DNA of 57,418 bases from NCBI GenBank assembly GCA_023426375.1, contig JAFAAV010000091.1:1-57418 (forward strand). The letters are read 5' to 3'. Position 1 is the first letter of the stretch, and each line of letters opens with the position of its first letter. Below the pieces are notes generated by a model. It was given only the letters and a program-made list of their open reading frames with translations. It was not told where the DNA came from and made no database searches. This document shows, piece by piece, positions 54,148 to 57,418 of the stretch. The DNA comes from Actinomycetes bacterium (GTDB lineage: Bacteria > Actinomycetota > Actinomycetes > Actinomycetales > Micrococcaceae). A program made the position numbers and the translations under genes.

Positions 54148-56295
54148 TTGGCCACGGCGAAAAAACCCACCAGCTTCTTTAAGGGACCGTTCTTCTGGAT
54201 CTTGCTAGCCGTCTTGGTGCTGGTACCCGTGGGCGCAAATCTCTTCGGCCCGTCCACTTCAAGGGTTGACACCAATGTGGGCATGTCGCTGCTGCGCGAC
54301 CACAAGGTGCAAGAGGCCAAGATCTATGATGGTCAGCAGAAGGTCGAGCTGCAGCTCAAGGAAGACCTCACCCTCAACGACGAGCAGCTCGGCAAGGACG
54401 TGGAGTTCTTCTACGTGGAACCGCGTGCTGAAGAAGTCATCAACACCATGAACGGCGCCGAGCTGGAAGGTTTCACCGACCAGCCGGTCGAGAACAATTG
54501 GTTCTTGTCGCTGGTGCGATTCATGCTGCCGTTCCTGATCATCCTGGCCATCTTCTGGTTCATCTTCTCCCGCATGCAGTCCGGCGGTCAGGCCATGAAG
54601 TTCGGTCGCTCCAAGGCCAAGATGTTCAACAAGGAGAACTCGGAGGTCATGTTCTCGGACGTGGCCGGCGCTGACGAGGCCGTCCAGGAGCTCGACGAGA
54701 TCAAGCAGTTCCTGGTCGAACATGATCGTTTCACCGCAGTGGGTGCCAAGGTTCCCAAGGGCGTGCTGCTCTACGGCCCTCCGGGTACCGGTAAAACCCT
54801 GCTCGCCAAGGCCGTGGCCGGTGAGGCAGGCGTTCCGTTCTACTCCATTTCCGGTTCTGACTTCGTGGAAATGTTCGTTGGCGTGGGTGCCTCCCGTGTG
54901 CGCGATCTGTTCCAGCAGGCCAAGGAGAACTCCCCGGCCATCGTGTTCGTGGACGAGATCGACGCCGTGGGCCGCCAGCGCGGTGCCGGCATGGGCGGCG
55001 GTAACGACGAGCGTGAGCAGACCCTGAACCAGCTGCTGGTCGAGATGGACGGCTTCGACGCGAACACCAACGTGATCCTGATCGCCGCGACCAACCGCCC
55101 GGACGTCCTGGACCCCGCGCTGTTGCGCCCCGGACGTTTCGACCGTCAGATCGGTGTGGACGCCCCGGACATGAAGGGCCGCGAGCAGATTCTGCGGGTG
55201 CACTCGAAGAACAAGCCCCTCGCCCAGAACGTGGACCTGGCCTCCGTTGCCAAGCGCACCCCGGGCTTCACCGGTGCCGAACTGGCCAACGTGATGAACG
55301 AGGCCGCACTGCTGACCGCCCGTTCCCACGCTCAGCTCATCGACGACCGCGCCGTGGACGAGGCCATCGACCGCGTGATCGCCGGTCCTCAGAAGCGCTC
55401 GCGCATCATGAAGGAATTGGAACGCAAGGTCACCGCGTACCACGAGGGCGGTCACGCGCTGGTGGCGGCCGCCCTGCGCAACACCGACCCGGTCACCAAG
55501 ATCACCATCCTGCCCCGCGGCCGCGCACTGGGTTACACCATGGTGATGCCCGCGGACGACAAGTACTCCACCACTCGCAACGAACTGCTGGATCAGATGG
55601 CCTACGCCATGGGTGGCCGTGCAGCGGAGGAGCTCGTGTTCCACGATCCCTCCACCGGCGCCTCCAACGACATCCAGAAGGCCACGGACACCGCGCGCAA
55701 GATGGTCACCCAGTACGGCATGAGCAGCCGCATCGGTTCCGTGAAGATCGGCGGGGACAATTCCGACCCGTTCGTGGGCCGTGAAATGGGTTCCACGGGC
55801 AAGGACTACTCGGACAACACCCTGGCGGTCGTGGACGACGAAGTGCGCAAGCTGCTCGAGCAGGCCCACACCGAGGCCCACGAAATCCTGAACGAGAACC
55901 GCGATGTGCTGGACCGCTTGGCCCTGGAACTGCTCGAAAAGGAAACCCTCAACGAGGCGCAGATCGCGGAGATCTTCCGCGACGTGCGCAAGCGTGACCT
56001 GCGCCCCGTGTGGCACTCGGGCGACAACCGGCCGGTCTCGGACATCCCACCGGTGATCACAGCTGCCGAACGTGAAGAGGCCCGCCGCAAGCACACCCAG
56101 GATCCGGACACCATGGCCCCGCAGGACCAGGCGGTCGCGGCCAAGCCTGAGCACCCGCTCGAGGTCCCGGACCATGGTGAATCCCAGATGCCCGGAACCG
56201 ACGGTCGAGGCGGCCCGCAGGGCGGTCCCGCGGGTGGCGAGCAGCAGGGCGAGGGCCAGAATCCTTGGTCTGCCGGATCGCAGGAGCAGCGGTAA
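54148..56295 (+). CDS. ftsH: ATP-dependent zinc metalloprotease FtsH
   Basis: FtsH degrades misfolded or regulated membrane and soluble proteins at the inner membrane. The 715-residue protein has two membrane spans (about 11-27 and 120-140), an AAA domain with Walker A GPPGTGKT (about 210), Walker B VFVDEIDAVG and the SRH region NRPDVLDPALLRPGRFDRQ, and a protease domain with the HEGGH zinc site (432). A Gly/Gln/Pro-rich tail follows. The start is the TTG at 54148, preceded by GGGAGGA at eight bases; upstream codons have no better start. The folE start follows the stop directly. Confidence 0.95.
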   Translation: MATAKKPTSFFKGPFFWILLAVLVLVPVGANLFGPSTSRVDTNVGMSLLRDHKVQEAKIYDGQQKVELQLKEDLTLNDEQLGKDVEFFYVEPRAEEVINTMNGAELEGFTDQPVENNWFLSLVRFMLPFLIILAIFWFIFSRMQSGGQAMKFGRSKAKMFNKENSEVMFSDVAGADEAVQELDEIKQFLVEHDRFTAVGAKVPKGVLLYGPPGTGKTLLAKAVAGEAGVPFYSISGSDFVEMFVGVGASRVRDLFQQAKENSPAIVFVDEIDAVGRQRGAGMGGGNDEREQTLNQLLVEMDGFDANTNVILIAATNRPDVLDPALLRPGRFDRQIGVDAPDMKGREQILRVHSKNKPLAQNVDLASVAKRTPGFTGAELANVMNEAALLTARSHAQLIDDRAVDEAIDRVIAGPQKRSRIMKELERKVTAYHEGGHALVAAALRNTDPVTKITILPRGRALGYTMVMPADDKYSTTRNELLDQMAYAMGGRAAEELVFHDPSTGASNDIQKATDTARKMVTQYGMSSRIGSVKIGGDNSDPFVGREMGSTGKDYSDNTLAVVDDEVRKLLEQAHTEAHEILNENRDVLDRLALELLEKETLNEAQIAEIFRDVRKRDLRPVWHSGDNRPVSDIPPVITAAEREEARRKHTQDPDTMAPQDQAVAAKPEHPLEVPDHGESQMPGTDGRGGPQGGPAGGEQQGEGQNPWSAGSQEQR

Positions 56296-56952
56296 ATGAC
56301 CCGGGACAACGGCCAGGAATTGTCCGAACCGATTTCCGGCTCGTACGCGGACTATCTCGAAGTCGAGCAATCCGACAACCGGATCGATCAGCCGCGGATC
56401 CAGGCCGCGGTACGCGAAATTCTGCTGGCTATCGGGGAAGATCCGGACCGCAGTGGTTTGAAGGACACTCCAGCGCGTGTAGCTCGCGCCTACGCGGAAA
56501 TCTTCACGGGGCTTCACCAGGACCCCGCAGACTTGCTGGCCACCACATTCGACATCGGTCACGCCGAAATGGTCATGGTCAAGGACATTCCGTTCTACTC
56601 GACCTGCGAGCACCACCTGGTCCCGTTCCACGGCGTGGCCCACGTGGGATACATCCCGGGTCCTGAGGGCCGGGTCACCGGGCTGTCCAAGTTGGCGCGC
56701 CTGGTGGATCTGTTCGCCAAGCGGCCCCAGGTCCAGGAACGGCTCACCACCCAGGTGGTCGAGGCGCTCGTGGACAACCTGCATCCCGCAGGAGCGATCG
56801 TGGTGATCGAGTGCGAGCACCTGTGCATGTCCATGCGCGGCGTGCGCAAGCCCGGCGCGAAGACCGTGACCTCCGCGGTACGCGGTCAATTGCGCGACCC
56901 GGCAACCCGCGCCGAGGCCATGAACCTCATCCAATCGGGTCATAGTCGATGA
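56296..56952 (+). CDS. folE: GTP cyclohydrolase I
   Basis: The enzyme makes dihydroneopterin triphosphate from GTP, the first step of folate synthesis. The 218-residue protein has zinc ligands in TCEHHLVPF (Cys104, His106-107) and the second cysteine in ECEHLCMSMRG (Cys173). Its ATG follows the ftsH TAA without a gap, and its stop overlaps the folP start (ATGA). Confidence 0.96.
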   Translation: MTRDNGQELSEPISGSYADYLEVEQSDNRIDQPRIQAAVREILLAIGEDPDRSGLKDTPARVARAYAEIFTGLHQDPADLLATTFDIGHAEMVMVKDIPFYSTCEHHLVPFHGVAHVGYIPGPEGRVTGLSKLARLVDLFAKRPQVQERLTTQVVEALVDNLHPAGAIVVIECEHLCMSMRGVRKPGAKTVTSAVRGQLRDPATRAEAMNLIQSGHSR

Positions 56953-57418
56953 TCCCCAACGGTTCACACCGCATGGGTTGGGGATCCTATGAGCACCTGC
57001 CGCAGGGGCGCACGTTGGTCATGGGCATCCTCAACGTCACACCGGATTCCTTCAGCGACGGCGGCAGCCACGACACCGTGGACGCGGCCATTGCTCATGG
57101 TTTAGAGCTTGCTACCCAGGGAGCGGACATCGTGGACGTGGGTGGCGATTCCACCCGGCCGGGTTCTGTGCGCGTGAGCCTCGAGGAGGAACAGCGCCGC
57201 ATTCTTCGGGTCATCCGCGAGCTGTCCGGCCGCGGCATTGTGATCAGCGTGGACACCCTCAACGCGGAGACCGCGGCCGCGGCCCTGGATGCCGGGGCGC
57301 ACATCATCAATGACGTCTCCGGCATGAATGTCCAGCAGGACATGATCGACCTAGTGGCGCTGCGACAGGTGCCCTACATCTTGATGCATTCACGCGGCAC
57401 GTCCACGACTATGGACGC
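56949..57418 (+). CDS. folP: Dihydropteroate synthase (partial, runs off the window)
   Basis: The enzyme joins dihydropterin pyrophosphate and p-aminobenzoate; it is the sulfonamide target. The first 156 residues are visible: MGILNVTPDSFSDGG (pterin-loop motif), VDVGGDSTRPGS and ISVDTLNAE, then INDVSGM. ATG 56949 overlaps the folE stop, which fits a coupled fol operon. The 3' part is outside the window. Confidence 0.95.
   Translation, partial: MIPNGSHRMGWGSYEHLPQGRTLVMGILNVTPDSFSDGGSHDTVDAAIAHGLELATQGADIVDVGGDSTRPGSVRVSLEEEQRRILRVIRELSGRGIVISVDTLNAETAAAALDAGAHIINDVSGMNVQQDMIDLVALRQVPYILMHSRGTSTTMD

Noticed and set aside
54259..56967. 902-codon minus-strand open frame
   Set aside because: It is antisense to ftsH and folE, and its His/Val/Gly-rich translation has no family motif.

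Overview
The window is a contiguous stretch of GC-rich chromosome (low 60s percent G+C by eye) from a high-GC Gram-positive bacterium. The best fit is Actinomycetota, probably Micrococcales/Micrococcaceae. The reasons are the block zinc metalloprotease - HTH gene - tilS - hpt - ftsH - folE - folP, a DtxR/IdeR-type repressor, a long 480-residue GAPDH, frequent GTG/TTG starts, and many genes that appear leaderless, with a -10 hexamer only 6-7 bases before the start codon. I see no rRNA or tRNA gene, no insertion sequence, prophage or CRISPR array. Most of the window is ordinary chromosomal metabolism.

Layout. 1-5.1 kb: end of an acidic protein, GAPDH (minus), then PfkB sugar kinase, PEBP-family protein, HAD phosphatase and glycerophosphodiesterase (plus). 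5.1-12.0 kb: a peptide-type ABC importer (lipoprotein, two permeases, double ATPase) with a serine hydrolase; it has a long leader holding a 30-codon ORF and a terminator-like hairpin. 12.0-20.1 kb: hydroxyisobutyryl-CoA hydrolase-like enzyme, alpha/beta hydrolase, uracil permease, DtxR-family repressor, YrhK-like membrane protein, phosphoglucomutase, amidase. 20.4-24.8 kb: a GABA-type catabolic set on the minus strand (permease, semialdehyde dehydrogenase, aminotransferase). 25.2-25.6 kb: a very short operon of an SmtB-like zinc-sensor repressor and a 38-residue, 10-cysteine metallothionein-like protein. 25.7-29.8 kb: a second semialdehyde dehydrogenase, an MHS-family transporter and a divergent two-HTH Lrp-family regulator. 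29.9-40.0 kb: a catabolic island with three YtcJ-type amidohydrolases (two are tandem copies of equal length), a PLP aminotransferase, a ThDP enzyme and a divergent amino-acid permease. 40.0-46.4 kb: rhodanese, prephenate dehydratase, gluconate permease, lipid kinase, seryl-tRNA synthetase, HAD hydrolase. 46.5-49 kb: two unrecognised genes, a candidate small RNA and pyrophosphatase. 49.1 kb to the end: PBP4-type carboxypeptidase, zinc metalloprotease, HTH protein, tilS, hpt, ftsH, folE and a truncated folP.

The points I would look at first are: (i) the SmtB-like/metallothionein operon; (ii) the minus-strand region 48085-48300, which has a promoter, two hairpins with CCCCC in the loop and a U-tailed hairpin at its end, and so looks like a C-loop small RNA or a regulated leader; (iii) the leader of the peptide transporter, which looks like an attenuator; (iv) the amidohydrolase/aminotransferase/ThDP island, whose pathway I can only guess; and (v) the recurring leaderless promoter layout. 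All gene calls rest on reading the translated sequence against remembered family motifs; no database search was run.
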